This document shows positions 7,371-15,670 of a stretch of DNA of 55,957 nt, piece by piece. Location: assembly GCA_030538915.1 (NCBI GenBank), contig JAUNTC010000002.1:1-55957 (forward strand), written 5' to 3'. Source of the stretch: Lachnospiraceae bacterium (GTDB lineage: Bacteria > Bacillota > Clostridia > Lachnospirales > Lachnospiraceae). The notes under the pieces are model-generated. The model did not search any database and was not told where the DNA came from. It saw only the letters and a program-made list of their open reading frames with translations. Both the position numbers and the translations under genes were made by a program. The number at the start of each line of letters is the position of its first letter. Within the stretch, counting starts at the first letter, position 1.

Positions 7371-9002
7371 ATGATCAGCACAAGCAATATTACACTGCGT
7401 GTGGGAAAAAAAGCATTATTTGAAGATGTTAATATCAAATTTACAGAAGGAAACTGTTACGGTCTCATCGGTGCGAATGGTGCCGGTAAATCTACATTTC
7501 TTAAAATTTTATCCGGACAGCTAGAGCCAAGCAAAGGAGAAGTTATCATCACTCCTGGCGAGCGTCTTTCTTTCTTGCAGCAGGACCACTTTAAATACGA
7601 CGAATTCCCGGTACTTGATACAGTAATGATGGGAAATGCAAGACTGTATGAGATTATGAAAGAAAAAGAAGTGATCTATGCAAAGGAAGATTTCACCGAC
7701 GAAGATGGAATCAAGGCAAGTGAATTAGAAGCAGAATTTGCAGCCATGAATGGATGGGAAGCAGAGTCTGACGCTTCTACTTTACTGAATGGTCTTGGAA
7801 TCGGAACAGAACTTCACTATGAGACTATGAAAAACCTTGCAGGTCCGGAGAAAGTAAAAGTTCTTCTTGCACAGGCACTTTTCGGCAACCCGGATATTCT
7901 TCTTCTCGACGAGCCTACCAACCACTTAGACCTCGATGCGATCGCATGGTTAGAAGAATTCTTAATTGACTTTGACAATACGGTTATCGTTGTATCCCAT
8001 GACCGTTATTTTCTTAATAAAGTCTGCACACAGATTGCAGATATTGATTATGGCAAGATCAAATTATATGCCGGTAACTACGATTTCTGGTATGAATCCA
8101 GCCAGCTTCTCATCCGTCAGATGAAAGAAGCAAACAAGAAAAAGGAAGAAAAGATTAAAGAATTACAGGAATTTATTTCTCGATTCAGTGCTAACGCTTC
8201 CAAATCCAAACAGGCAACTTCCAGAAAACGGGCTCTGGAAAAGATTCAGCTCGATGACATTCAGCCATCCAGCAGAAAATATCCTTACATTGACTTCCGC
8301 CCAAATCGCGAGATTGGAAATGAAGTGCTTTCTGTAGAAGGATTAAGTAAGACAATCGATGGAGAGAAAGTTTTAGACAACCTTTCCTTTACATTAAATC
8401 GCGAAGACAAGGTTGCCTTTGTCGGCGGCAATGAGCTTGCAAAGACTACTTTATTCGAGATTCTTTCCGGTAACATGGAACCGGACGAAGGAACATATAA
8501 ATGGGGAATCACAACAACACAGGCTTACTTCCCATTAGATAGCGGTGAGGAATTCGACAATGATTATACAATCGTTGAATGGCTTACACAATATTCTGAA
8601 GAAAAAGATGCAACTTACGTACGTGGTTTCCTCGGACGTATGCTCTTTGCCGGTGATGACGGTGTGAAACGTGTGAAAGTATTATCCGGTGGTGAGAAAG
8701 TTCGCTGCCTCTTATCTAAGATGATGATCTCAGGTGCCAACGTTCTTATGTTCGATGAGCCTACTAACCACCTGGATATGGAATCAATCACAGCTCTTAA
8801 CAACGGAATGACAAAATTCCCTGGTGTGATCCTCTTCTCCTGCCGTGACCACCAGATTGTACAGACAACAGCTAACCGTATTATGGAGATCGTACCTGGC
8901 GGAAAACTCATTGACAAAATCACAACCTACGATGAATATCTGGAAAGTGATGAGATGGCAAGAAAGAGACAGACTTATACTGTACAGGAAGAAGACAATT
9001 AA
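7371..9002 (+). CDS. ABC-F ATPase (YbiT/YkpA-like) with one degenerate ATP site
   Basis: Soluble tandem ABC ATPase of the ABC-F family, whose members act on the ribosomal E site. There are no membrane segments. NBD1 has Walker A GANGAGKST (34-42), Walker B ILLLDE (176-181) and VVSHD (His210), but its signature is LAGPE (156-160) instead of LSGGE. The linker at about 240-300 holds the P-site tRNA interaction motif with RFSANASKSKQATSR. NBD2 has an intact LSGGE (438-442) and Walker B (458-463), but its Walker A is GGNELAKTT (352-360) and its H-loop is CRD (491-493) instead of SHD. All three changes belong to one composite site. Length (543 residues) and co-linearity with YbiT indicate no truncation. 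AAGGAG precedes the ATG. Confidence 0.93.
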   Translation: MISTSNITLRVGKKALFEDVNIKFTEGNCYGLIGANGAGKSTFLKILSGQLEPSKGEVIITPGERLSFLQQDHFKYDEFPVLDTVMMGNARLYEIMKEKEVIYAKEDFTDEDGIKASELEAEFAAMNGWEAESDASTLLNGLGIGTELHYETMKNLAGPEKVKVLLAQALFGNPDILLLDEPTNHLDLDAIAWLEEFLIDFDNTVIVVSHDRYFLNKVCTQIADIDYGKIKLYAGNYDFWYESSQLLIRQMKEANKKKEEKIKELQEFISRFSANASKSKQATSRKRALEKIQLDDIQPSSRKYPYIDFRPNREIGNEVLSVEGLSKTIDGEKVLDNLSFTLNREDKVAFVGGNELAKTTLFEILSGNMEPDEGTYKWGITTTQAYFPLDSGEEFDNDYTIVEWLTQYSEEKDATYVRGFLGRMLFAGDDGVKRVKVLSGGEKVRCLLSKMMISGANVLMFDEPTNHLDMESITALNNGMTKFPGVILFSCRDHQIVQTTANRIMEIVPGGKLIDKITTYDEYLESDEMARKRQTYTVQEEDN

Positions 9003-9007
9003 TAGTA

Positions 9008-9042
9008 ATAAAAAAGAACCGCAATGCGGTTCTTTTTTATTA
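9008..9042. terminator. bidirectional terminator after the ABC-F gene
   Basis: A perfect 16-base stem (9008-9023 with 9027-9042) has a 3-base loop and A/T runs on both sides. It overlaps the stop codon of the convergent phosphatase gene. Confidence 0.93.
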
Positions 9043-9669
9043 CCAGTCTTTCACTTCTTCTTTATAAAATGCTCTATTTTCATAAATGATCGTAGCAACA
9101 TCATCCTGAATCTCAATTTTTGTGACAGCACAGTTTTTATGTACACCGATGCCCCAGTATTCTTCCAGCGGAAGATTTTTAATATTGTTAAGTATTCCGG
9201 CCAGCGCCACACCGTGTGTTGCAAGCAGCACTGTTTTATCTTCATATTCCGGTGTATGAGTAAGCCAATCCAGAAAATCTTTTGTCCTTTTCTTTACAGT
9301 GGCGAAATCTTCTCCACCTTCTGCCGGCATAAAGTTCACCGGGTCATGAAAGAAAGCGCGAAAAGACTCCGGAAGCTCCCAGCCTTCTTTGGAGCAGCAT
9401 TTTCCTTCATATTCAGCAAATCCCATCTCTATAATGCGTTCATCTTCAATGATCGGTGTATCGGTTCCTGCAAGAATGATCTCAGCTGTCTCTTTTGCTC
9501 TCTTTAACGGGCTCGTAAAGCATACATCAAAGTGGATATCTTTCAACCCTTCTTTCGTTTCCTCTGCCAGCTCTCTTCCAAAAGCATCCAAAGCAATATC
9601 TGCCTGTCCCTGCAATCTTCTCTCTTTATTCCACTCGGTCTCACCGTGTCTGATTAAATACAGTTCCAT
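9040..9669 (-). CDS. histidine phosphatase family protein (phosphoglycerate mutase-like)
   Basis: Phosphohistidine-dependent phosphatase. The 209 residues begin MELYLIRHGETEWNKERRLQG, with the catalytic RHG at 7-9, then FTSPLKRAKETAEII and a second catalytic His in LLATHGVALAGIL. The substrate could be a sugar phosphate or alpha-ribazole phosphate, and sequence alone does not decide. AAGGAGG lies upstream of the ATG. Its stop codon is inside the shared terminator, so the two convergent genes abut. Confidence 0.9.
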   Translation of the reverse strand: MELYLIRHGETEWNKERRLQGQADIALDAFGRELAEETKEGLKDIHFDVCFTSPLKRAKETAEIILAGTDTPIIEDERIIEMGFAEYEGKCCSKEGWELPESFRAFFHDPVNFMPAEGGEDFATVKKRTKDFLDWLTHTPEYEDKTVLLATHGVALAGILNNIKNLPLEEYWGIGVHKNCAVTKIEIQDDVATIIYENRAFYKEEVKDW

Positions 9670-9716
9670 CTAAAAAACCTCCTTACTTTCATTTTTGCAT
9701 CTACTCACTGTTAAAA

Positions 9717-9745
9717 TTGTATTTTCTCTTTAGAAATGATATAAT
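9717..9745 (+). promoter_or_regulatory. luxS promoter
   Basis: TTGTAT (9717-9722), a 17-base spacer and a consensus TATAAT (9740-9745) lie 36 bases before luxS. The short leader leaves no room for a SAM riboswitch. Confidence 0.78.
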
Positions 9746-9781
9746 TTCACTTGAATCGAACCAAAGGAGGATCCTTATATT

Positions 9782-10261
9782 ATGGAAAAAATTACAAGTT
9801 TTACAATTGATCACTTAAAATTAAAACCTGGTGTCTACGTATCTCGTATTGATTACGTACAGGGACACCCACTTACAACTTTTGACCTTCGTATGACTTC
9901 ACCGAACGACGAACCGGTCATGAACACAGCAGAGATGCATACAATTGAACATCTCGCAGCTACCTTTCTTCGTAACCACGAGACATACAAAGATTCTACG
10001 ATCTACTTCGGTCCAATGGGATGCCGCACCGGATTTTATCTTATCCTGGCAGGCGAACTTACATCCAGACAGATTGTTCCGCTCATGCAGGAAATGTTTA
10101 CTTTTATTGCCAGCTTTGAAGGCGAAGTTCCTGGTGCTTCCGCAAAAGACTGCGGAAATTACTTAGATATGAATCTTCCAATGGCAAAATATCTTGCGAA
10201 AAAATATTTAAATGACGTTCTGAATGATATTCAGGAGGACCGTCTTATTTATCCAGAATAA
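9782..10261 (+). CDS. luxS: S-ribosylhomocysteine lyase LuxS
   Basis: Cleaves S-ribosylhomocysteine to homocysteine and the autoinducer-2 precursor DPD, part of the activated methyl cycle. The 159 residues include the metal ligands His53 and His57 in HTIEHLAATFLRNH, Cys124 in DCGNY, and the active-site Cys81 in GPMGCRTGFY. AAAGGAGG precedes the ATG by 11 bases. It has its own promoter and is not linked to mtnN. The homocysteine it makes can feed MetH, encoded at 34.4-36.8 kb in this window. It ends 13 bases from the convergent hydrolase gene, with no clear terminator between. Confidence 0.98.
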   Translation: MEKITSFTIDHLKLKPGVYVSRIDYVQGHPLTTFDLRMTSPNDEPVMNTAEMHTIEHLAATFLRNHETYKDSTIYFGPMGCRTGFYLILAGELTSRQIVPLMQEMFTFIASFEGEVPGASAKDCGNYLDMNLPMAKYLAKKYLNDVLNDIQEDRLIYPE

Positions 10262-10274
10262 TTTTTCATTTATC

Positions 10275-10793
10275 CTAACAGTGGATCTGACACATACGCA
10301 TTGCTGCAAGTGCCGTCTCATGACTGTCCTCTGTCACACCGGCACAGCATTCTTTATCTACGTAGACTGGCACTTCCGGCAATACAGCTTTTGCGATCAG
10401 CGCATTGGAGATCACACAGATATCTGTACAAAGTCCTACAAGTGTGATTGATGTGATCCCTTCTTTTTCATCTCTTTCTTTCAGAAGTTTTCCTAACTCC
10501 ACACTTCCAAATGTCGGTTTGTCGATCACAACCGCATCATTCTTTAGCAGATTTTTAATTTCCGTACAAATTTCCCATCCCTCTGTGCCGCGAATACAAT
10601 GCTTAACCGGAAGATTTGCCCCCTCCTGCGTCTCCATGTAGTTTTCTTCATGTGTATCTCTAGTATAGATCACTTCTCCGTCAAAGTCTTTTATTTTCTT
10701 TACAACATTCTGCACGATCGCGACCGCTTCTTTTGTTCCGAGCGCACCGTCAATAAAATCGTTTTGCATGTCAACTACGATTAAAACATCCAT
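10275..10793 (-). CDS. cysteine hydrolase, isochorismatase/nicotinamidase family
   Basis: The 172 residues show the family triad: Asp8 in VVDMQNDFIDGALG, Lys92 in VIDKPTFGS and Cys126 in GLCTDICVISNA. The segment TRDTHEENYMETQEG followed by LPVKHCIRGTEGWEI resembles PncA-type nicotinamidases, which deamidate nicotinamide for NAD salvage, but other amidases share it. An AAGGAGG ribosome binding site is present. It lies just downstream of the rplT terminator, and no separate promoter stood out, so it may rely on read-through. Confidence 0.85.
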   Translation of the reverse strand: MDVLIVVDMQNDFIDGALGTKEAVAIVQNVVKKIKDFDGEVIYTRDTHEENYMETQEGANLPVKHCIRGTEGWEICTEIKNLLKNDAVVIDKPTFGSVELGKLLKERDEKEGITSITLVGLCTDICVISNALIAKAVLPEVPVYVDKECCAGVTEDSHETALAAMRMCQIHC

Positions 10794-10810
10794 CTTATTT
10801 CCTCCTTGTT

Positions 10811-10849
10811 TGGAAAAAAAGCAGTTACCGGAATCCCAATAACTGCTTT
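10811..10849 (-). terminator. terminator of infC-rpmI-rplT
   Basis: On the minus strand AAAGCAGTTA pairs with TAACTGCTTT over a 12-base loop and is followed by a run of Ts. It sits between rplT and the downstream hydrolase gene. Confidence 0.88.
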
Positions 10850-10877
10850 GTATATTTAAATCTATATTCTGCTAAAA

Positions 10878-11234
10878 TTAAGCAAGCTTAGCTTTTGCAG
10901 CTTCTGCAAGTGCGCTGAATCCTTCAGCATCGTTAACAGCGAGCTCTGCAAGCATTTTTCTGTTGATGTCGATGTTAGCAAGCTTAAGACCGTGCATCAT
11001 TTTGCTGTAAGAAAGACCATTCATTCTTGCTGCAGCGTTGATACGAGCGATCCATAACTGACGCATCTGACGTTTGCGCTGTTTTCTTCCTGCGTATGCA
11101 GATGTAAGAGCTCTCATTACAGACTGTTTTGCAACTCTGTACTGTTTAGAACGTGCTCCTCTATATCCTTTTGCTAATTTTAAAGTTCTATTGTGTTTCT
11201 TTTTAGCGTTTAATCCGCCTTTGATTCTTGCCAT
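10878..11234 (-). CDS. rplT: 50S ribosomal protein L20
   Basis: Early assembly protein of the large subunit and, in Firmicutes and E. coli, translational or transcriptional repressor of its own operon. The 118 residues begin [26 protein letters not shown] and continue [25 protein letters not shown], which is diagnostic. AAGGAGGAG precedes the ATG. It is the last gene of infC-rpmI-rplT, 34 bases after rpmI. Confidence 0.98.
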   Translation of the reverse strand: MARIKGGLNAKKKHNRTLKLAKGYRGARSKQYRVAKQSVMRALTSAYAGRKQRKRQMRQLWIARINAAARMNGLSYSKMMHGLKLANIDINRKMLAELAVNDAEGFSALAEAAKAKLA

Positions 11235-11268
11235 GTCTTATCTCCTCCTTCTATTCTCTACACTTATC

Positions 11269-11466
11269 TTACAGATATGGTAATACTTTCTTCATGTTCT
11301 TTACATTAGTAGCATCTGTAATGATTGCTTTTCTAAGATTTCTTTTTCTCTTTGTAGATTTCTTAGTTAAGATATGGCTCTTGTAAGCTTTGTTTCTTTT
11401 TAATTTTCCTGTACCTGTTTTTTTGAAGCGCTTTGCAGCTGCTCTATTTGTTTTAATTTTTGGCAT
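11269..11466 (-). CDS. rpmI: 50S ribosomal protein L35
   Basis: Small basic large-subunit protein, 65 residues: [20 protein letters not shown], then a basic stretch [22 protein letters not shown] that matches L35. AAGGAGG is 8 bases upstream. It lies between infC and rplT in the conserved order. Confidence 0.97.
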   Translation of the reverse strand: MPKIKTNRAAAKRFKKTGTGKLKRNKAYKSHILTKKSTKRKRNLRKAIITDATNVKNMKKVLPYL

Positions 11467-11499
11467 TGTGATATTCCTCCTTGATTTATAAATGTATTT

Positions 11500-12006
11500 T
11501 TAACGTTTTTCAGTTAAAACCATACTCATACTTCTTCCTTCCTGCTTTGCTGGTTTTTCAACTACAGCAACATCAGAAAGTGCCTGTGCAAAGTCATCTA
11601 AAATGTGTTTACTCTGCTGCATATGTGCCATCTCACGACCACGGAAACGTAATGTGACTTTTACTTTATTTCCTTTACCGATGAACTTCTTCGCGTTGTT
11701 CATCTTTGTATTCAGATCGTTCGTATCGATATTCGGGGAAAGGCGTACTTCCTTAACCTCTACAGTTTTCTGTTTTTTCTTTGCTTCTTTTTCTTTTCTG
11801 GCCAGCTCATATTTGTACTTACCATAGTCGATGATCTTACATACCGGTGGCTGCGCCTTCGGAGCAATCTTTACAAGATCAAGATCTGCCTCTTTTGCAA
11901 GTTTCATGGCATCTTTGGATGACATGATACCAAGCTGTTCTCCACTTTCGCTTACTACACGAACCTCTTTGTCTCTAATCTGTCCGTTAATCATTAAATC
12001 GCTAAT
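11500..12006 (-). CDS. infC: translation initiation factor IF-3, probable AUU start
   Basis: Binds the 30S subunit, prevents subunit joining and rejects non-AUG start codons. The N-domain contains QIRDKEVRVVSESGEQLGI, the central linker is Lys-rich, and the C-domain has KVTLRFRGREMAH. The first ATG (11994) has no ribosome binding site. Four codons upstream, ATT at 12006-12004 has GGGGGTG exactly 7 bases away and yields M-S-D-L-M-I-N-G-Q-I-R, which aligns with Bacillaceae IF-3 starting MSKDFIINEQIR. I therefore choose ATT, giving 168 residues. IF-3 discrimination against AUU would provide negative feedback, as known for E. coli infC. Confidence 0.95.
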   Translation of the reverse strand: MSDLMINGQIRDKEVRVVSESGEQLGIMSSKDAMKLAKEADLDLVKIAPKAQPPVCKIIDYGKYKYELARKEKEAKKKQKTVEVKEVRLSPNIDTNDLNTKMNNAKKFIGKGNKVKVTLRFRGREMAHMQQSKHILDDFAQALSDVAVVEKPAKQEGRSMSMVLTEKR

Positions 12007-12175
12007 GTCCCTGCACCCCCATTATAAAATAAAAAGTGAATAGTTCTTAAGACTACCCACTTTACTATCATACTAAAATCAAATCTACCTATCATTGATC
12101 TTAATTCAATATCAACCAATAGTCACGCGCTTGTGCTATGGTGAGAGTGGATACTCTTCTTTGATGTTTCACACA
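12007..12175 (-). ncRNA. infC-rpmI-rplT leader (L20 leader type)
   Basis: About 170 bases of leader separate the predicted transcription start from the infC start. L20 leaders are known at this position in Firmicutes. Here the leader ends in a terminator-like hairpin, consistent with transcription attenuation by L20. I identify it by position and the hairpin, not by a covariance match. Confidence 0.6.
12026..12063 (-). terminator. attenuator hairpin in the infC leader
   Basis: On the minus strand AAAGTGGGTAGT pairs with ACTATTCACTTT, using two G-U wobbles, and is followed by TTTTATTTTAT. It ends about 20 bases before the infC start, so it would terminate transcription before the operon unless disrupted. 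Confidence 0.72.
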
Positions 12176-12181
12176 AAAGAT

Positions 12182-12210
12182 ACTTTAACATGTTTTCCCA
12201 CAAGTGTCAA
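12182..12210 (-). promoter_or_regulatory. infC promoter embedded in the end of copA
   Basis: TTGACA (12210-12205), a 17-base spacer and TAAAGT (12187-12182) lie in the last codons of copA. The copA stop codon TAA is the first half of the -10 box. Confidence 0.7.
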
Positions 12211-12409
12211 CACTTATTTTGAAATCTTTTTCCTCTACTGCTTTTGCAAGTACATCGTCTGCAACTTCTTTGCTCATCTTTACAACTGCAGTTCCACTTT
12301 CATGGCTGACAATTGCCTCATCAACTCCATCCAGTGCCTCTAATGCTTTTTTCACTGTAGCCTCACAGTGCGTACACATCATGCCTTCGATCTTCATTGT
12401 TTTTTCCAT
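12185..12409 (-). CDS. possible internally initiated CopZ-like copper chaperone
   Basis: Within copA, GGAGG at 12422-12418 is followed after 8 bases by an in-frame ATG at 12409. Translation from there gives a 74-residue protein [20 protein letters not shown]... ending at the copA stop, the size of free CopZ chaperones (about 69 residues), with the copper-binding MxCxxC motif. The RBS is encoded by the linker residues KKEDK. Standalone expression is inferred from sequence and not proven. It could be a fossil of a former copZ gene fused to copA by loss of a stop codon. Confidence 0.5.
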   Translation of the reverse strand: MEKTMKIEGMMCTHCEATVKKALEALDGVDEAIVSHESGTAVVKMSKEVADDVLAKAVEEKDFKISVDTCGKTC

Positions 12410-14740
12410 TGTCTTATCCTCCTTTTTTTCTTCAGCCGGCTTTGTAAGCACAGCATTTTTTTGTTTTTTGTCTTTCTTTGCATCTGACATATCAAACCAG
12501 TTTAAGCGAAGTGCATTGCTCACAACGCAGAAGCTGGACAGACTCATTGCCGCTGCTCCAAACATCGGATTTAATTTCCATCCAAAGATCGGATACCACA
12601 ATCCTGCTGCAAGTGGAATGCCGATCACATTATAGAAAAATGCCCAGAACAGATTTTCGTGAATATTACGGAGCGTAGCACGGCTCAATCGAATAGCCGC
12701 CGGTACGTCGCTTAACCGGCTCTTCATCAACACTACATCTGCCGCGTCGATAGCGATGTCCGTTCCTGCGCCGATAGCAATACCGACATCTGCTCTTGTA
12801 AGTGCCGGTGCATCATTGATCCCATCGCCGACCATCGCCGTCTTTCCTTGCCTTTTCAATTGACTGATCACTGCTTCTTTACCATCCGGAAGCACCCCCG
12901 CGATCACTTCATCGACTCCGGCCGCTTCGCCTATTGCCTTGGCTGTCCGTTCATTGTCACCGGTGAGCATAACTACACGAATGCCCATATTTTGAAGTTC
13001 CCGTATTGCCGAAGGACTGTCTTCCTTCATTACGTCCGCAACTGCGATCACTCCAATAAGCATATCTTCTCTCGCAAAGAAAAGCGGTGTCTTTCCATCT
13101 TCTGCAAAAGATTGTGCTGTTTCTTCCATCTCTTTGCTCACGTTGACAAGACTGCTGATATATCGATAACTGCCACCGTACAACCGCTGTCCATTCAAGA
13201 TACCAGAAAGCCCATTTCCGGCTGATACTTTGAAATCCTCCACTTCCGCAAGATCACATAAATCCTCTGTGCCAAGACTTTCTACTGCCGATGTAATTGC
13301 CCGTGCCAGTGGATGTTCGCTCTTTTTCTCAAGTACATACGCTGTAAATAGAAGTTCTTCTTCGCTGACATTCTCTTCTGCCACAAGATCGGTTACTTTT
13401 GGTTCTCCTTTTGTAATTGTTCCGGTTTTATCTAATGCTATGATCTGCGTCTTTCCTGTTTCCTCCAGCGAAACTGCCGTCTTAAACAGTACACCATGTC
13501 TGGCACCCATTCCATTTCCGACCATAATTGCAACCGGTGTTGCAAGTCCCAATGCACATGGACAGCTTATTACAAGTACTGCAATCCCTCTTGCAAGCGC
13601 AAATCCAAATGTTTTACCAGCCACAAGCCAGATGAGTGTCGTCACGATCGCGATTCCGATAACTGCCGGCACAAATACGCCCGATACACGGTCTGCCACT
13701 TTAGCGATCGGCGCTTTCGTAGCTGCCGCATCACCGACCATCTCAATAATCTTTGAAAGTGTCGTATCCTCTCCAACTCTTTCAGCTTTACATTTTAAAT
13801 ATCCCGACTGATTTACCGTCGCCGCCGACACACGGTCACCGGCTTCTTTATCTACCGGGATACTTTCTCCGGTCAATGCTGCTTCATCCACTGCACTGCT
13901 TCCTTCTATAATAATACCATCAACAGGGATGTTCTCCCCCGGCTTCACTACAAACAGGTCACCTTTTTTTACTTCATCAATGGAAACAACCGTCTCTTTT
14001 CCATCACGAAGCAGTGTCGCCATCTTCGGAGCAAGCTGCATAAGTCCTTTAAGGGCATCTGTCGTCTTTCCTTTTGACCTTGCCTCTAACATTTTTCCGA
14101 CTGTGATCAATGTCAGGATCATCGCCGCCGACTCAAAATAAAATTCATGCATATAAGACATGACAAGCTTTACATTGCCCTTCATCTGTGCATCGCTCAT
14201 TGCAAACAATGCATAGGTGCTGTAGACAAAGGATGCTCCTGAGCCTAGAGCGACAAGTGTATCCATATTAGGGGCTCGCTTTATAAGACTTAAAAATCCA
14301 CTGATAAAAAACTTCTGGTTGATCACCATGATGATGATCGTAAGCAACATCTCTATAAGCCCCATCGCCACATGGTTGCCTTCAAAAGCAGCAGGAAGCG
14401 GCCAGCTCCACATCATATGTCCCATAGAAATATACATAAGCGGGATAAGAAAACAAAGTGAAGCTACAAGTCGCTTCTTTAAGATCGGCGTCGTCTTATC
14501 TTTTAAAAATTCATTCTCCGATTTTTCCCTCACTGCCTCTGTTCCTTTTAAAGAAGCACCATATCCGGCCTTTTCCACCGCTTTTATAATTTCTTCTTTC
14601 GCAGCCGTTCCTTCAACTCCCATAGAATTTGTCAAAAGGTTTACCGAGCAGGAAGTGACACCTTCCACATTCGATACAGCCTTTTCTACTCGGGCACTGC
14701 ACGCCGCACAACTCATGCCCGTTACATTATATTGTTCCAT
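12185..14740 (-). CDS. copA: Cu(+)-exporting P1B-type ATPase with C-terminal CopZ-like domain
   Basis: Membrane pump for cytosolic Cu(I). With numbering from the upstream in-frame ATG (14749), an N-terminal metal-binding domain has GMSCAAC (11-17), followed by paired membrane helices, the actuator TGES (293-296), the membrane CPC (396-398), DKTGTIT (440-446), GDGIND, and final helices near 700-750. After a charged linker (AKKDKKQKN...EEKKEDK) there is a second metal-binding domain with GMMCTHC, about 74 residues. That domain is preceded by a perfect internal ribosome binding site, so a separate CopZ product is likely. The start at 14740 (MEQYNVTGM) is favoured because AGGA lies 8 bases upstream. 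At 14749 the purines abut the ATG. It follows csoR directly. Confidence 0.96.
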   Translation of the reverse strand: MEQYNVTGMSCAACSARVEKAVSNVEGVTSCSVNLLTNSMGVEGTAAKEEIIKAVEKAGYGASLKGTEAVREKSENEFLKDKTTPILKKRLVASLCFLIPLMYISMGHMMWSWPLPAAFEGNHVAMGLIEMLLTIIIMVINQKFFISGFLSLIKRAPNMDTLVALGSGASFVYSTYALFAMSDAQMKGNVKLVMSYMHEFYFESAAMILTLITVGKMLEARSKGKTTDALKGLMQLAPKMATLLRDGKETVVSIDEVKKGDLFVVKPGENIPVDGIIIEGSSAVDEAALTGESIPVDKEAGDRVSAATVNQSGYLKCKAERVGEDTTLSKIIEMVGDAAATKAPIAKVADRVSGVFVPAVIGIAIVTTLIWLVAGKTFGFALARGIAVLVISCPCALGLATPVAIMVGNGMGARHGVLFKTAVSLEETGKTQIIALDKTGTITKGEPKVTDLVAEENVSEEELLFTAYVLEKKSEHPLARAITSAVESLGTEDLCDLAEVEDFKVSAGNGLSGILNGQRLYGGSYRYISSLVNVSKEMEETAQSFAEDGKTPLFFAREDMLIGVIAVADVMKEDSPSAIRELQNMGIRVVMLTGDNERTAKAIGEAAGVDEVIAGVLPDGKEAVISQLKRQGKTAMVGDGINDAPALTRADVGIAIGAGTDIAIDAADVVLMKSRLSDVPAAIRLSRATLRNIHENLFWAFFYNVIGIPLAAGLWYPIFGWKLNPMFGAAAMSLSSFCVVSNALRLNWFDMSDAKKDKKQKNAVLTKPAEEKKEDKTMEKTMKIEGMMCTHCEATVKKALEALDGVDEAIVSHESGTAVVKMSKEVADDVLAKAVEEKDFKISVDTCGKTC

Positions 14741-14754
14741 TTCAATCATCCTTT

Positions 14755-15054
14755 TTAACGCATCAATTTCTGCAATGTTGTTACAAGCTCATCCACAGTC
14801 TCTTCTTTTCCATTGCGGATGTCTTCTGCAACACAAGTTCTAATATGGTTAGAAAGCAATACTTTGTTAAAACTGTTGAGCGCCGCATTCACTGCAGATA
14901 CTTGAACAAGAATATCTGTACAGTAGACATCATTCTCTACCATTTTTTTAATACCTCTGACCTGCCCCTCGATACGGTTCAATCTGTGGATCAAATCTTT
15001 GTATTCTTTCTCAGAGCGTTCTTTTGTTTTGTGACAGCATGTCTTTTCTTCCAT
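14755..15054 (-). CDS. csoR: copper-sensing transcriptional repressor CsoR
   Basis: DUF156-type all-helical repressor that releases DNA on binding Cu(I). The 99 residues carry the Cu ligands Cys45 (DVYCTDIL), His70 and Cys74 (SNHIRTCV), plus the conserved [17 protein letters not shown] helix. The extra N-terminal CCH (6-8) may also bind metal. It ends 14 bases before the copA start, and a CsoR-type operator overlaps its own promoter, so the csoR-copA unit is predicted to be copper-induced and autoregulated. Confidence 0.95.
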   Translation of the reverse strand: MEEKTCCHKTKERSEKEYKDLIHRLNRIEGQVRGIKKMVENDVYCTDILVQVSAVNAALNSFNKVLLSNHIRTCVAEDIRNGKEETVDELVTTLQKLMR

Positions 15055-15078
15055 ATCCTACACCTCGTTTCGCATTTC

Positions 15079-15107
15079 ATTATATACCCCTAAAGGGTAT
15101 ATTTCAA
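15079..15107 (-). promoter_or_regulatory. csoR-copA promoter with CsoR operator in the spacer
   Basis: TTGAAA (15107-15102), a 17-base spacer and TATAAT (15084-15079). The spacer is the palindrome ATATACCC-CTAAA-GGGTATAT (15082-15102), matching known CsoR operators built on TACCC/GGGTA. A repressor bound here would occlude RNA polymerase. Confidence 0.85.
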
Positions 15108-15143
15108 GCGATATTATTGATACATTTTTTCATTAAAGAATAA

Positions 15144-15656
15144 TTATAGAATCTTTTCAAAGCCGATACGAAGAGCTCCTTTTTCTGATCCTTTCGCCAG
15201 GTGGATATAACCGCACTGCTCAAAACCGGCTTTTCCAAGTGCTCTCTGCATCGGCAGATTTCCCGGATGCGTATCGATGCGAAGGCTTACAAAGCCTAAT
15301 GTCTTCGCCATATGAAATCCATGAGCAAACATCTTTCCGGCTACACCTTTTCCTTTTGCCTCATCCGCTACACATACTCTGTGCATCGCCGCAGACGGTC
15401 CTTTCGTTTTCCATGCACCGTCAATTTCAAAATACGAAACATCCGGTATCGTCTCAAATGCAAACACTCCTAAAATCATTCCATCTTCTACTGCTACATA
15501 AGTACATTGATTTAAAATATCAGACTCCCAGATTTCCCGCGACGGATATCCATTCTGCCACTGGTCAAGTCCCATTTTTTTCAGTCCCGCCTTTGCCTGC
15601 GCAGTAATTTCACACATACGTTCCAAATCTTCTTTTCTGGCAATTCGAAATTCCAT
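15144..15656 (-). CDS. GNAT family N-acetyltransferase
   Basis: Predicted acetyl-CoA-dependent acetyltransferase of unknown substrate. The 170 residues hold the GNAT acetyl-CoA loop GKGVAGKMFAHG, preceded by the strand AMHRVCVADEA, and a C-terminal RALGKAGFEQCGYI segment usual in the family. It is the last gene of a four-gene minus-strand group and starts 14 bases after trmO. Confidence 0.85.
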   Translation of the reverse strand: MEFRIARKEDLERMCEITAQAKAGLKKMGLDQWQNGYPSREIWESDILNQCTYVAVEDGMILGVFAFETIPDVSYFEIDGAWKTKGPSAAMHRVCVADEAKGKGVAGKMFAHGFHMAKTLGFVSLRIDTHPGNLPMQRALGKAGFEQCGYIHLAKGSEKGALRIGFEKIL

Positions 15657-15670
15657 TCGTTCTACTCCTG

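Noticed and set aside
9670..9781. SAM riboswitch before luxS
   Set aside because: The promoter leaves a leader of about 30 bases, too short for any SAM aptamer. None was seen before metF or metH either.
10262..10274. Terminator between luxS and the cysteine hydrolase gene
   Set aside because: The gap is 13 bases and no inverted repeat with T-run was found there.
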